Source: Agromyces mariniharenae
GTDB taxonomy: Bacteria; Actinomycetota; Actinomycetes; Actinomycetales; Microbacteriaceae
DNA length: 64,000 bases
Assembly (NCBI RefSeq): GCF_008122505.1
Contig: NZ_VSSB01000002.1
Span: 558,001-622,000, forward strand
Direction: 5' to 3'
The translations under genes were made by a program, and so were the position numbers. Every line of letters starts with the position of its first letter. The first letter of the stretch is position 1. Positions 17,734 to 30,098 of the stretch are shown in pieces. The notes under the pieces are model-generated. The model was not told the DNA's origin. It did not search any database and worked only from the letters and a program-made list of their open reading frames with translations.

Positions 17734-19584
17734 GTGCGATTCGCCCTGGCAATCGTGGCATTCTTCGCCGCGGCCGTGATGATCGGGTTCGGCATCGCCC
17801 AGCGCACCGTCTTCCTCGAGCCCGACCGCGTCTCGCTGTCGACCGAGATCGAGGACGAGGCCGCGTACACGGTGATCGATCCCCAGGCCCTCGGGGCGCA
17901 TCCCGGCAAGCAGACGATCACGGTCTCGGGATCCGACGCGGTCTTCGTCTCGTACGGCCGCAGCTCCGACGTGGCGGCGTGGATCGGCGACGAGCCCTAC
18001 GTCGTGGTCGGCTACGACGCCGAGGCCGACGAGTTCACGAGCGAGGTCGTCGAGCCCGAGTCGACGGATGCCGCGACCGACGGCACGGCGACGGCGACGC
18101 CGCCGGCCGCCGAGCCGGTCGCTCCGGCCGTGCCCGATCCCGCGGCGTCTCCCGTCGGCTCCGACCTCTGGCTCGACGAGTTCACGGGCGAGGACGAGGT
18201 CACGACCACGATCGACGTGCCCGACGACATCTCGGTGCTGCTCGCCAGCGACGGCACCGCGCCCGCGCCGAACGACCTCGCGATCGCATGGCCGCTCGAC
18301 AACGCCACGCCGTGGGCCGGCCCGCTGATCCTCGGCGGCGGCCTCGTCTTCGGCCTCGGCATCGCGCTGCTGGTCTCCGGCTTCGTGCACCACCGCCGGT
18401 CGCGCGGGCCGCGACGCAACCGGGGCAAGCTCCCCAGCGCGCCCAAGCCCTCGCGCCGCAACCAGGTCACGAGCGGTGGCCGCCGGTCCATCAGTCGCGC
18501 GAAGCGCGTGGCGATCGTCCCGCTCGTCGCGATCCCGGCGCTCGCGCTGAGCGCGTGCTCGGCCGACTACTGGCCGACGTTCGACGCGGCTCCGGCGTCG
18601 ACGGCGCCCGCGACCGAGACTCCCGCGCCCACGGGGGAGGCCGAGGCGCCCGAGGAGTCCGAGGAGATGGAGCCCGCCGTCACGGTGCCGCAGATGGAGC
18701 GGATCATGCGCTCGGTCGCCGTCTCGACGAACGCGGCCGACGAGGCGCGCGACGGCAGCGCGCTCCCGGCGCGGTTCACCGGGCCCGCCCTCGAGGCGCG
18801 CATGGCGAACTACACGATCCGCAACACCCTGCCCGACCAGCCCGGCCCCACGCCGATCCCCGCCGCGCCGCTCACCCTCACGCTGCCGCAGCAGGTCGCA
18901 GGATGGCCGGCCTCGGGTCGCACGGTGCTGACGATCGCGACCAACGGCGACGACCCCACGGTGGCGCCCACCGCGCTCGTGCTGCAGCAGGACGCCCCCC
19001 GCGACAACTACAAGATCGCCTACGCGATGTCGCTCGCGCCCGACGCCGACGTGCCCGAGGTGGCGCCCGCGTCGATCGGCGCCCCGCTCATCTCGCCCGA
19101 GTTCAAGGGCCTCGTGCTGCCGCCCGGCCAGGTCGCAGCGGCCTACGCCGACGTGCTGCTGCTGGGCGACGCGTCGCAGTACGCCACGCTGTTCGACCCC
19201 GAGGGCGACGTGCTGCGCGAGCAGCTCGGCGTCACGGGCCAGCAGGCGATCAACGACGCGCTGCCGCCCACCGCGGACATCACGTTCTCGAACGTCGTCG
19301 GCGAGAGCCCGGTCGTCGCGCTCGCGACGAACGACTCCGGCGCCCTCGTGACCGCCTCGATCGAGCAGACCGAGAAGGTCACCCCGAACGACGGCGGCAC
19401 CATCGGATTCGAGGCCGGCGCGCCGGGCGCCGCGCTGTCGGGCTTCACCGGGAAGAGCGCCAAGGGCGTGCAGCGCGTCATCGGCGTGCAGCTGCTGTTC
19501 TACGTGCCGAGCGTCGGCTCGGACGAGCAGATCCGGCTCCTCGGGTGGTCCGAGAGCCTGATCGGAGCATCGGAGGTACCGTGA
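17734..19584 (+). CDS. Membrane protein fused to a lipoprotein-like domain
   Basis: A 616-residue protein I cannot assign to a function. Order: membrane segment near residues 3-20, an extracytoplasmic domain with an acidic Ala/Thr/Pro linker, a second membrane segment (about 194-220), a very basic cytoplasmic loop (HHRRSRGPRRNRG ... RAKR), then VAIVPLVAIPALALSAC with a textbook lipobox at Cys275 and a Pro/Glu-rich tether before a 300-residue domain. The GTG at 17734 is preferred to the ATG at 17728 because GGAGGT ends 7 bases before it. Overlaps the next gene by four bases. Confidence 0.7.
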   Translation: MRFALAIVAFFAAAVMIGFGIAQRTVFLEPDRVSLSTEIEDEAAYTVIDPQALGAHPGKQTITVSGSDAVFVSYGRSSDVAAWIGDEPYVVVGYDAEADEFTSEVVEPESTDAATDGTATATPPAAEPVAPAVPDPAASPVGSDLWLDEFTGEDEVTTTIDVPDDISVLLASDGTAPAPNDLAIAWPLDNATPWAGPLILGGGLVFGLGIALLVSGFVHHRRSRGPRRNRGKLPSAPKPSRRNQVTSGGRRSISRAKRVAIVPLVAIPALALSACSADYWPTFDAAPASTAPATETPAPTGEAEAPEESEEMEPAVTVPQMERIMRSVAVSTNAADEARDGSALPARFTGPALEARMANYTIRNTLPDQPGPTPIPAAPLTLTLPQQVAGWPASGRTVLTIATNGDDPTVAPTALVLQQDAPRDNYKIAYAMSLAPDADVPEVAPASIGAPLISPEFKGLVLPPGQVAAAYADVLLLGDASQYATLFDPEGDVLREQLGVTGQQAINDALPPTADITFSNVVGESPVVALATNDSGALVTASIEQTEKVTPNDGGTIGFEAGAPGAALSGFTGKSAKGVQRVIGVQLLFYVPSVGSDEQIRLLGWSESLIGASEVP

Positions 19585-20516
19585 CCGACCCCACCCCGCC
19601 CGGCGGCCTCCGAGGAGCCGTCGACCTCTCCGCACTCGTGCAGCGCCAACAGCCGCAGCAGGAGGCGGCGGGCGGCGCCGCTTCGGGCGACCAGGTCGTC
19701 TTCGCGACGGATGACGCGAGCTTCGGCTCCACGCTCGAGCTGTCGCGCACCGTCCCGGTCGTCGTCGTGCTCTGGGCCACGTGGAGCGAGCAGTCGACCG
19801 AGCTCGTCGGCACGCTCGAGCGCCTCGTGCGCGCGCGCGAGGGGCGCCTCGTGCTCGCCGCCGCCGAGGCCGATCGCAGCCCGCAGCTCGTGCAGGCGTT
19901 CCAGGCGCAGGCCATCCCCACGGTCGTGGCGGTCGTCGCCGGCCAGCCCGTGCCGCTCTTCGCCGGCCTCCAGCCCGACGACGTGATCGACCAGGTGTTC
20001 GACCAGCTCCTCGAGCTCGCCGGCCAGCACGGCGTGACGGGGCGCATCGACCCCGAGGGCGGGGCCGAGGGCACCGAGCCCGCCGAGCCCGTGGAGGAGC
20101 CGCTCCCGCCGCTGCACCAGGAGGCGTACGACGCGATCGAGCGCGGCGACTACGAGGCCGCCGCGAACGCGTACCGCACCGCGATGGCGCAGGATCCGCG
20201 CGACGAGCTCGCCGTCGCCGGCCTCGCGCAGGCCAACCTCCTCGGGCGCCTGCAGGGCAGGACGCTCGACGCCATCCGGAACGCCGCGGCATCCGCCCCC
20301 GACGACCTCGACGCCCAGCTCGACGTCGCCGACCTCGACGTCTCGGGCGGGCACGTCGACGACGCGTTCGACCGACTGCTGTCCCTGTTCCCGAAGCTCG
20401 ACTCCGACGGGAAGAAGCGCGTGCGCGAGCGCATCGTGGAGCTGTTCGAGGTCGTCGGCACCGAGGACCCCCGCGTCACCGCCGCCCGGCGCCGCCTGGC
20501 CAACCTGCTCTTCTAG
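19581..20516 (+). CDS. Thioredoxin-like/TPR protein (YbbN/CnoX-type) lacking CxxC
   Basis: A 311-residue cytoplasmic protein: a disordered Gln/Ala-rich start, a thioredoxin fold (VPVVVVLWATWSEQSTELV ... AIPTVVAVVAGQPV) and a C-terminal helical TPR-like region (YDAIERGDYEAAANAYRTA). The redox CxxC is replaced by TWSEQ, so it cannot exchange disulfides there. CnoX-type proteins act as holdases handing clients to chaperones. GTG start at 19581 overlaps the previous stop, linking it to the membrane protein. Confidence 0.82.
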   Translation: MTDPTPPGGLRGAVDLSALVQRQQPQQEAAGGAASGDQVVFATDDASFGSTLELSRTVPVVVVLWATWSEQSTELVGTLERLVRAREGRLVLAAAEADRSPQLVQAFQAQAIPTVVAVVAGQPVPLFAGLQPDDVIDQVFDQLLELAGQHGVTGRIDPEGGAEGTEPAEPVEEPLPPLHQEAYDAIERGDYEAAANAYRTAMAQDPRDELAVAGLAQANLLGRLQGRTLDAIRNAAASAPDDLDAQLDVADLDVSGGHVDDAFDRLLSLFPKLDSDGKKRVRERIVELFEVVGTEDPRVTAARRRLANLLF

Positions 20517-20525
20517 CCGCGCTGC

Positions 20526-22726
<2,201 letters not shown>

Positions 22727-22730
<4 letters not shown>

Positions 22731-24730
22731 CGCGACCCCCGCACCACGTGCAGCACGTGGGCCGGTCTCGTGAAGGCGTCCAGTCGCACGTAGTTCGCAT
22801 CGCCCCAGTCCCAGCGGTGCCCGGTGACGAGGTCCTCGACCTCGAAGCGGGATCCGGGCTCGAGCCCGATGGCGGCCAGGTCGAGGTGCACGGTGGTCTC
22901 CCTCACGGAGTGCGGGTCGACGTTGGCGACGACGATGATCGTGTCGGCGACGCCGTCGGGGGTGAAGCGCCCGTCGAGGTGCTTCGAGTACACGAGCACC
23001 GAGTCGTCCTCGCTGCTGTGGAACCGGATGTTGCGCAACTGCCCGAGTGCGGGGTGGTCGGCGCGGATGCGGTTGAGGATGCCGAGGTACAGCGCGAGCG
23101 AACGGCCCTCCTTCTCGGCGGCCGCGAAGTCGCGCGGCTTGTACTCGTACTTCTCGTTGTCGATGGCCTCCTCGGCGCCGGGCCGGGCGACCGACTCGAA
23201 GAGCTCGAAGCCCGCGTAGACGCCCCAGAGCGGCGCGGCGGTCGCGGCCACGGTGGCGCGCACCGTGAACGCCGCCGGGCCGCCGAACTGCAGGTACTCG
23301 GTGAGGATGTCGGGGGTGTTCACGAACAGGTTCGGCCGCATGAAGTCCGCCGTCTCCTGCGACACCGAGGTGAGGAACTCCTCGAGCTCCTGCTTCGTGT
23401 TCCGCCAGGTGAAGTACGAGTAGGACTGCTGGAAGCCCACCATCGCGAGCGCCTGCATCATCGCGGGGCGCGTGAACGCCTCGGCGAGGAACACCACGTC
23501 GGGATCCTCGGCGTTCACGGTGCCGATGAGGCGCTCCCAGAACGCGAGGGGCTTCGTGTGCGGGTTGTCGACGCGGAAGATGCGCACGCCCTGCTTGATC
23601 CAGTGCCGCACGACGCGGAGGACCTCGTCGTAGATCCCCTCGGGGTCGTCGTCGAAGTTGACCGGGTAGATGTCCTGGTACTTCTTCGGCGGGTTCTCCG
23701 CGTAGCGGATGGTGCCGTCGGGCAGCTGGGTGAACCAGTCGGGATGCTCCGCCACCCACGGGTGGTCGGGGGAGGCCTGCAGGGCGAGATCGAGCGCGAC
23801 CTCGATGCCGAGGGCCGCCGCTCGGCGCACGAAGGCCCGGAAGTCGGCGAGCGTGCCGAGGTCGGGGTGGATCGCGTCGTGGCCGCCCTCGGCGGCGCCG
23901 ATGGCCCACGGCGATCCCGGATCCTGCGGGCCCGGGTCGAGCGTGTTGTTGCGGCCCTTGCGATTCGTGACGCCGATGGGATGGATCGGCGGCAGGTACA
24001 CGACGTCGAAGCCCATGGCGGCGACGCCGTCGAGGCGCTTCGCGGCGGTGCGGAACGTGCCGCTCTTCCAGCGGCCGTCGCGGAACCGCTTGGCCCCCTC
24101 CGAACGCGGGAAGAACTCGTACCAGGCGCCGACGCCGGCGCGGCGGCGCTCGACGAGGATCTCGTGCTCGGGCGTGTCGCTCGTGAGGCGCGCGAGTGGC
24201 CAGCCCGCGAACAGGCCGAGCACCGGCGAGTCGATGAGGGCGCGGCGCTCGGCCGGCGACATCGTGTCGTCGCGCAGGGCGGTCGCCAGCGCCGCGAGCC
24301 GGCGACGGGCGGCGACGGGTCGCGCCTTCTCGTCGGCGGCGCGATCGAGCAGGCGCGCGCCGATCTCGTACATGAGCTCGACGTCGACGCCCGCGTCCAC
24401 CTTCAGGGCGGCGTCGTGCCGCCACGTGGCGACCTCGTCGTCGAAGCCTCTGACGTGCCAGCGCCAGACGCCGCGCTCGTCGAGGAGCACCTGCGCCTCC
24501 CACCGGTCGGTGCCGGCGGTCAGCGGCGACATCCGCTCGTGGCGCACCGTGCCCGACGGGCTCGTGATCACGAGCATGGCGCCGACCTGGTCGTGGCCCT
24601 CGCGGAAGACCGTGGCCCGGAACGGCACGACCTCGCCCTCGTACGCCTTGGGTCTCCACCGCCCGTCGGGGAGGGCTGGGGTGACCCGGGTCACCGGGAT
24701 GCGGCCGGCCTGCACTGCGTGGGTCGTCAC
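22727..24730 (-). CDS. glgE: Maltosyltransferase GlgE (alpha-glucan:maltose-1-phosphate)
   Basis: Extends alpha-1,4-glucan with maltosyl units from maltose-1-phosphate. 667 residues with GlgE-specific features: an N-terminal beta domain, then [22 protein letters not shown], the nucleophile Asp in [17 protein letters not shown] and [16 protein letters not shown]. The GTG at 24730 follows TACGGT (minus strand, 24738-24743) by 7 bases, so it is probably leaderless. Forms an overlapping operon with glgB, as in mycobacteria and streptomycetes. Confidence 0.95.
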
Positions 24731-24816
24731 GCATCCGACCGTAGCGCGGAATGGGCGTCCGCGTCGCGGGGTTGCCGTTCACACATTCGACACGCGTGCG
24801 ACTTAGGGTGGAGCGC
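24731..24816. promoter_or_regulatory. Divergent glgE/glgP promoter region
   Basis: The 86 bases between two divergent GTG starts contain TACGGT on the minus strand (24738-24743) for glgE and TAGGGT on the plus strand (24804-24809) for glgP, each 7 bases from its start codon. Both transcripts would be leaderless and could be controlled jointly from this short spacer. Confidence 0.6.
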
Positions 24817-27384
24817 GTGAAGCCCATCCGCAAGTTCACCGTCCGGGCCGTGGTGCCCGGCTCGCTCTCCGCGCTCGAGGAGCTCGCCGGCAACCTCCGC
24901 TGGTCGTGGCACGAGCCGACGAAGCGCCTGTTCGAGCACATCGACCCCGAGCTCTGGCGCACGTCGCGGCGTGATCCCGTGGCGTTCCTCGGCGAGGTCG
25001 ACCCGGCGCGGCTCGACCGGCTCGCGGCCGAGGACGGGTACGTCGAGTGGGCGGAGCGCGAGCGGGCGGGCCTTCGCGAGTACCTCTCGGAGCCGCGCTG
25101 GTTCCAGTCGCTCGGCACGGATGCGCCGCGGCTCGTCGCGTACTTCTCGCCCGAGTTCGGCATCACCGCGGCGCTGCCGCAGTACTCCGGCGGACTCGGC
25201 ATCCTCGCGGGCGACCACCTGAAGGCGGCATCCGACCTCGGCGTGCCGCTGCTCGGCGTCGGCCTGTTCTACAAGGCCGGCTACTTCTCCCAGTCGATCT
25301 CGCCCGACGGCTGGCAGCAGGAGCGCTACCCGGTGCTCGACCCCGACGGCCTCCCGCTCTCGGTGCTGCGCCGCCCCGACGGCTCGCCCGTGCAGGTCAC
25401 GCTCGCCCTGCCCGACGACGCCGCGCTGCACGCGCGCGTGTGGAAGGCCGCTGTCGGCCGGATCACGCTGCTCCTGCTCGACACCGACATCCCCGCCAAC
25501 GACGACGAGCTGCGCTCGGTCACCGATCGCCTGTACGGCGGCGGCGGCGAGCACCGCCTGCTCCAGGAGCTGCTGCTGGGCGTGGGCGGCGCGCGCGCCG
25601 TGCGCGCCTACACCGAACTGAGCGGCGGCCCGGCCCCCGACGTGTTCCACATGAACGAGGGTCACGCGGGCTTCCTCGGGCTCGAGCGCATCGCGACGCA
25701 CATCGCCGAGGGGCGCTCGTTCGCCGAGGCGCTGCAGCTCGTGCGCGCCGGCACGGTGTTCACGACCCACACGCCGGTGCCCGCGGGCATCGACCGGTTC
25801 GACCGCGGCCTGGTCGAGCGCTACCTCACGAGCTCGCTGCTGCCCGGCGTCGATCCCGCCGACGCCCTCGCGCTGGGCGTGGAGCCCGACGCCGACCCGG
25901 CGACGAGCCCGTTCAACATGGCGGTCATGGGCCTGCGGCTCGCGCAGCGCGCGAACGGCGTGTCGAAGCTGCACGGCCAGGTCAGCCGCCGGATGTTCGG
26001 CGACCTCTGGCCCGGGTTCGACGCCGACGACGTGCCGATCGCGTCGATCACGAACGGCGTGCACGCGCCGACGTGGACCGACCCCGCGCTCATCGGGCTC
26101 GCGGAGTCGCGGCTCGGCACCGGCGACACCGAGCACGCCGACTGGAACAGCGCCGCGCTGAGCGACGGCGAGCTCTGGGCGGTCAAGCGGGGCATGCGCC
26201 TGCAGCTCGTGGAGGATGCGCGGCGGCGCCTGCGCGCGGCGTGGGCGGAGCAGCATCCGGGCAGCCAGGCGCCCTCGTGGGTCTCGCGGGTGCTCGACCC
26301 CGACACGCTCACCGTCGGCTTCGCGCGGCGCGTGCCGACGTACAAGCGCCTCACCCTCATGCTCAGCGACCCCGAGCGGCTGAAGGCGATCCTCACGAAC
26401 CGCGAGCGGCCCGTGCAGTTCGTGATCGCCGGCAAGTCGCACCCCGCCGACGACGAGGGCAAGCGCCTCATCCAGCAGCTCGTGCAGTTCGCGCAGCAGC
26501 CAGAGCTCCGCGAGCGCATCGTGTTCCTGCCCGACTACGACATGGGCATGGCCGAACTGCTCTACCCGGGCTGCGACGTGTGGCTCAACAACCCGCTGCG
26601 CCCGCTCGAGGCGTGCGGCACGTCGGGCATGAAGGCCGCCATGAACGGTGCCCTGAACCTGTCGATCCTCGACGGCTGGTGGGCCGAGTACGCGGGCGAC
26701 GACTACGGCTGGGTGATCCCGTCGGCGGATGCCGCGGGCGATGCCGGCGAGCGCGACGCCCTCGAGGCCGCTGCCCTCTACGAGCTCCTCGAGCACCGCG
26801 TCGCGACCCGGTACTACGAGCGCGACGGCGACGGCGTGCCCGTGGAGTGGGTGCGCCGCGTGCGGCAGACGCTCACGACCCTCGCGCCCGAGCTCGGCGC
26901 CGACCGCATGGTGCGCCAGTACGTCGAGGAGCTCTACCGCCCGGCGGCCGAGCAGGCGGCCCGCGTCGAGGCCGACGGCGACCGCGGCGCGCGCGAGCTC
27001 GCGGCGTTCGGTGCGCGGGTCCGCGCCTCGTGGCCGAAGGTGCAGGTCGTGCACGTCGAGTCGGGCGGCGTCGAGTCGCCGCACGTCGGCGACGAGCTCA
27101 ACCTGCGCGCCTACGTGGAGCTCGACGGCCTCGCTCCCGACGACGTCGCGGTCGAGGTCGTCTACGGCCGCAGCCGCAGCGACGAGTCGATCGAGGGCGT
27201 GCGCCGCACGACGCTCGAGCCCGACCGGTCGACGGATGCCGCGAGCGCCTCGGGCCCGCGGCTCTACACGGGCACGGTGGTGCTCGACCGCGCCGGCGCG
27301 TTCGGGTACACGGTGCGGGTGGTGCCGCGGCATCCGCTGCTCACGTCGCCGGCGGAGCTGGGGCTCGTCGCGGTCGCCGCGTGA
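24817..27384 (+). CDS. glgP: Alpha-glucan phosphorylase
   Basis: Releases glucose-1-phosphate from alpha-1,4-glucan using pyridoxal phosphate. 855 residues: N-terminal DUF3417-type region, [43 protein letters not shown], and [17 protein letters not shown], whose Lys is the expected pyridoxal ligand. About 270 C-terminal residues include a beta-rich part after the catalytic domain. The GTG at 24817 ([10 protein letters not shown] follows) is preferred because of the -10 seven bases upstream; the ATG at 24751 would precede that promoter. Confidence 0.94.
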   Translation: MKPIRKFTVRAVVPGSLSALEELAGNLRWSWHEPTKRLFEHIDPELWRTSRRDPVAFLGEVDPARLDRLAAEDGYVEWAERERAGLREYLSEPRWFQSLGTDAPRLVAYFSPEFGITAALPQYSGGLGILAGDHLKAASDLGVPLLGVGLFYKAGYFSQSISPDGWQQERYPVLDPDGLPLSVLRRPDGSPVQVTLALPDDAALHARVWKAAVGRITLLLLDTDIPANDDELRSVTDRLYGGGGEHRLLQELLLGVGGARAVRAYTELSGGPAPDVFHMNEGHAGFLGLERIATHIAEGRSFAEALQLVRAGTVFTTHTPVPAGIDRFDRGLVERYLTSSLLPGVDPADALALGVEPDADPATSPFNMAVMGLRLAQRANGVSKLHGQVSRRMFGDLWPGFDADDVPIASITNGVHAPTWTDPALIGLAESRLGTGDTEHADWNSAALSDGELWAVKRGMRLQLVEDARRRLRAAWAEQHPGSQAPSWVSRVLDPDTLTVGFARRVPTYKRLTLMLSDPERLKAILTNRERPVQFVIAGKSHPADDEGKRLIQQLVQFAQQPELRERIVFLPDYDMGMAELLYPGCDVWLNNPLRPLEACGTSGMKAAMNGALNLSILDGWWAEYAGDDYGWVIPSADAAGDAGERDALEAAALYELLEHRVATRYYERDGDGVPVEWVRRVRQTLTTLAPELGADRMVRQYVEELYRPAAEQAARVEADGDRGARELAAFGARVRASWPKVQVVHVESGGVESPHVGDELNLRAYVELDGLAPDDVAVEVVYGRSRSDESIEGVRRTTLEPDRSTDAASASGPRLYTGTVVLDRAGAFGYTVRVVPRHPLLTSPAELGLVAVAA

Positions 27385-27391
27385 CGCGGCG
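27375..27391. terminator. Hairpin over the glgP stop codon
   Basis: Perfect 7 bp palindrome CGCCGCG-TGA-CGCGGCG in which the three loop bases are the glgP stop codon itself. It lies between the convergent glgP and ybaK genes, only 24 bases apart, and may end transcription from either side. Confidence 0.5.
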
Positions 27392-27408
27392 ACACGCGCC
27401 CCCGTGCG

Positions 27409-27906
27409 TCAGCGCCCGCGGGCGATGGGCGCGTACCGGCCGTCGGTGACGGCGAGCAGGTCGTCGGGCGCGAGCTCGAGGTCGAGTCCGCGACGGCCGC
27501 CCGAGACGAGGATCGTCTCGCAGAGGATCGCGGACTCGTCGAGGACGGTCGGCAGCGCGGTCTTCTGGCCGATCGGGCTGATGCCCCCCACGACGTAGCC
27601 GGTCTTGCGCTCGGCGACCGCCGGGTCGGCCATCTCGGCGCGCTTGCCGCCGAGCGCCTGCGCGAGCGCCTTGAGGTCGAGCTGCTGCGCGACCGGGACG
27701 ATGCCCACCGCGAGCGCGCCGTCGACGTTCGCGAGCAGCGTCTTGAACACGCGGTCGGGGTCGATGCCGAGCTTCTCGGCCGCCTCGAGTCCGTAGGCGG
27801 TGGCACGGGGGTCGTGCTCGTAGGCGTGGGCGGTGAAGACGACGCCCGCACGGGCGAGCGCGACGGTCGCGGGCGTGCCCGCCGAGGCATCCGCTCGCTT
27901 GGCCAT
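27409..27906 (-). CDS. ybaK: YbaK/EbsC-type aminoacyl-tRNA deacylase
   Basis: Predicted to hydrolyse mischarged Cys-tRNA(Pro). 165 residues of the YbaK/ProX fold with FKTLLANVDGALAVGIVPV, the conserved Lys in GGKRAEMAD and GYVVGGISPIGQK. The ATG at 27906 overlaps the glgX stop (ATGA), so it is translated from the glgX message despite an unrelated role. Confidence 0.88.
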   Translation of the reverse strand: MAKRADASAGTPATVALARAGVVFTAHAYEHDPRATAYGLEAAEKLGIDPDRVFKTLLANVDGALAVGIVPVAQQLDLKALAQALGGKRAEMADPAVAERKTGYVVGGISPIGQKTALPTVLDESAILCETILVSGGRRGLDLELAPDDLLAVTDGRYAPIARGR

Positions 27907-30011
27907 CAGGACTCGGCCTCGGAAGCGCGTACGGCGCGCGGCGTCGGCCGCTCGCCGTCGGCCCGGAACAGGTGCATCGACAGCGGCGGGATCGCCAGCA
28001 CGTCGCCCGGCGCATGCACGGTCGGGTCGTCGATCGGCTCCTCGCCGGCCGAGTCCCAGAGCCGTGAGTAGCCCGTGACGCCCTCGTGGTCGGGGAGGAC
28101 GACCTCGGTCGCCTCCTCGTGCGCGTGCACGACGAGCAGGATGCGGTTGAACGCCTCGAACTCGGGCGTCGACGCGGCGAGGAACTGGAGCGTGCGCTGC
28201 TCGGGCGAGTTCCAGTCGTCGATCGTCATGGTGGTGCCCTCGGCGTTGAACCAGTCCATCTGCGAGGCGCTCGGGATCGTCTCGCCGAACCGGCCGAACC
28301 GCACCGGACGCAGCGCGGGGTTCTCGGCGCGGAGCCGCAGCAGCCGCCGCACGGTCGCGAGCAGGCCGGCATCGCGCTCGTCGTCGCGCCACGTGAGCCA
28401 CGTGAGCTCGGAGTCGTGGCAGTACGCGTTGTTGTTGCCGCGCTGGCTGCGGCCGTACTCGTCGCCCGCCGTGATCATGGGCACGCCGGCCGAGAGCAGC
28501 AGCGTGCCGAGCAGGTTCCGGATGCTGCGCCGACGCGCCGCGAGGATGGCCGGGTCGTCGGTGTCGCCCTCGACGCCGTGGTTGTACGAGTTGTTGTGGT
28601 CGGCGCCGTCGCGGTTCTGCTCGCCGTTGCCGAGGTTGTGCTTCATGTCGTACGCGGTGAGGTCGGCGAGCGTGAAGCCGTCGTGCGCGGTCACGAAGTT
28701 CAGGCTCGCGAGCGGGCCGCGCTCCTGCGAGAAGGTGTTCGAGGAACCGGCGAGTCGCGTGGCGAATCGCCCGATGCCGCTGCCCGCCGAGACCGTCTCG
28801 CGCTCGCGGCGCAGGTCGCCGAGCCAGAAGTCGCGCATGCGGTCGCGGTAGCGGTCGTTCCACTCGCTGAAGCCCGCCGGGAAGTCACCCGTCCGCCAGC
28901 CGCCGGGGCCGACGTCCCACGGCTCGGCGATGAGCTTCGAGGCGCCGATCACCGGGTCCTCGAGCATGCCGCGCAGCAGCGGGTGGTCGGGCGTGTACGC
29001 GCCGTGATCGTCGCGTCCGAGGGTGGCGGCGAGGTCGAGCCGGAAGCCGTCGACCTGGAGCTCCTCGGCGAAGTAGCGCATCGAGTCGAGCACGAGCCGC
29101 TGCGGCGCTGCGTGCCCGAAGTCGAGGGTGTTGCCGCATCCGGTGGTGTCGACGTAGCGGCCGTGGGCGTCGTGCCGGTAGTACGACGCGTTGTCGATGC
29201 CGCGGAACGAGTACGTCGGGCCGCGACGGCCCTCCTCGGCCGTGTGGTTGTACACCACGTCGAGCACGACCTCGAGCCCCGCCTCGTGCAGCCGGCGCAC
29301 CATGCCCGCGAACTCGCGCCGCACGGCGTGCGCGCCCGCCGCCTGCGCCGCGGCGGTCGCATAGGGTGCGTGCGCCGCGAAGAAGCCGAGCGTGTTGTAG
29401 CCCCAGTAGTTCGGCCGGCCCTGCCGCACCAGCCGCTCCTCGGAGACGAACGCCTGCGCGGGCAGCAGCTCGACGGTCGTGACCCCGAGGCCCGTGAGGT
29501 ACTCGAGCGAGGCGTCGTGCGCGAGCCCGGCGTACGTGCCGCGCAGCGGCTCGGGGATGGCCGTGTTGAGCTTCGAGAAGCCGCGCACGTGCGCCTCGTA
29601 GACGACCGTGTGGTCGAGTGGGACGCGCGGCTTGGCCGTGCCCGTCCAGTCGAAGCCGTCGTCGACGAGCGAGGCCATGGCCACGCCGCGCCACGATCCG
29701 TCGGCCGCGGCGGTGAGGCCGCGCGCGTACGGGTCGAGCAATGTGTGCACCGGGTTGAACGCGTGCTCGACGCCCGGGGGGCCGTCGACGCGCAGTCCGT
29801 AGCGCGCACCCGGCACGAGCTTCGCCGAGCGGCCCTCCCACACCCCGTGCCCGTCTCGCACGAGCGGGGTGCGCTCGACCGCCCAGTCGAGGTCGCCGTC
29901 GGCGAACACCACGAGGTCGATCGACGACGCGTGCTCGGACCAGACCCGGATGGCCCCGCCCTCCGCGCCCGTCCGGACGCCGAGGTCGTGCAGGGGGCCG
30001 GACGCGGACAT
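27906..30011 (-). CDS. glgX: Glycogen debranching enzyme
   Basis: Hydrolyses alpha-1,6 branches of glycogen. 701 residues: N-terminal CBM48-like domain (SASGPLHDLGVRTGAEGG), GH13 barrel with VYEAHVRGFSKLN, VLDVVYNHTAEEG, nucleophile Asp in DGFRLDLAATLGR, Glu in LIAEPWDVGPGG and FVTAHDGFTLADL. The motif NLGNGEQNRDGADHNNSYN is typical of GlgX/TreX. ATG at 30011 is 7 bases from TACTGT on the minus strand, so probably leaderless. Confidence 0.94.
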   Translation of the reverse strand: MSASGPLHDLGVRTGAEGGAIRVWSEHASSIDLVVFADGDLDWAVERTPLVRDGHGVWEGRSAKLVPGARYGLRVDGPPGVEHAFNPVHTLLDPYARGLTAAADGSWRGVAMASLVDDGFDWTGTAKPRVPLDHTVVYEAHVRGFSKLNTAIPEPLRGTYAGLAHDASLEYLTGLGVTTVELLPAQAFVSEERLVRQGRPNYWGYNTLGFFAAHAPYATAAAQAAGAHAVRREFAGMVRRLHEAGLEVVLDVVYNHTAEEGRRGPTYSFRGIDNASYYRHDAHGRYVDTTGCGNTLDFGHAAPQRLVLDSMRYFAEELQVDGFRLDLAATLGRDDHGAYTPDHPLLRGMLEDPVIGASKLIAEPWDVGPGGWRTGDFPAGFSEWNDRYRDRMRDFWLGDLRRERETVSAGSGIGRFATRLAGSSNTFSQERGPLASLNFVTAHDGFTLADLTAYDMKHNLGNGEQNRDGADHNNSYNHGVEGDTDDPAILAARRRSIRNLLGTLLLSAGVPMITAGDEYGRSQRGNNNAYCHDSELTWLTWRDDERDAGLLATVRRLLRLRAENPALRPVRFGRFGETIPSASQMDWFNAEGTTMTIDDWNSPEQRTLQFLAASTPEFEAFNRILLVVHAHEEATEVVLPDHEGVTGYSRLWDSAGEEPIDDPTVHAPGDVLAIPPLSMHLFRADGERPTPRAVRASEAES

Positions 30012-30018
30012 GCGATCT

Positions 30019-30024
30019 ACAGTA
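30019..30024 (-). promoter_or_regulatory. -10 box of glgX
   Basis: TACTGT on the minus strand, 7 bases before the glgX ATG; fits the leaderless pattern seen elsewhere in the window. Confidence 0.5.
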
Positions 30025-30098
30025 GTTCGTAGTGCAAGCGCTCCCACGCGCGGACGCGAGGTGCCGCGCACGGGCCCGAGCGGGGGAGGAGGTCCGCC

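Noticed and set aside
16053..19580. Very long plus-strand open frame running antisense through the coiled-coil gene into the thioredoxin-like gene
   Set aside because: High-GC DNA keeps antisense frames open. The translated part has no ribosome site or family match, while the minus-strand coiled-coil protein has a DivIVA head and a good ribosome site.
18508..19584. Separate lipoprotein gene starting at an internal GTG
   Set aside because: The signal peptide would be ideal, but no ribosome site or -10 lies before 18508 and the frame is continuous with the upstream half; kept as one gene and reported as a finding.
22731..25202. 1558-residue minus-strand frame extending glgB upstream
   Set aside because: It is a shadow frame of glgE. 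The glgB ATG overlaps the glgE stop and the protein from there has normal GlgB length.
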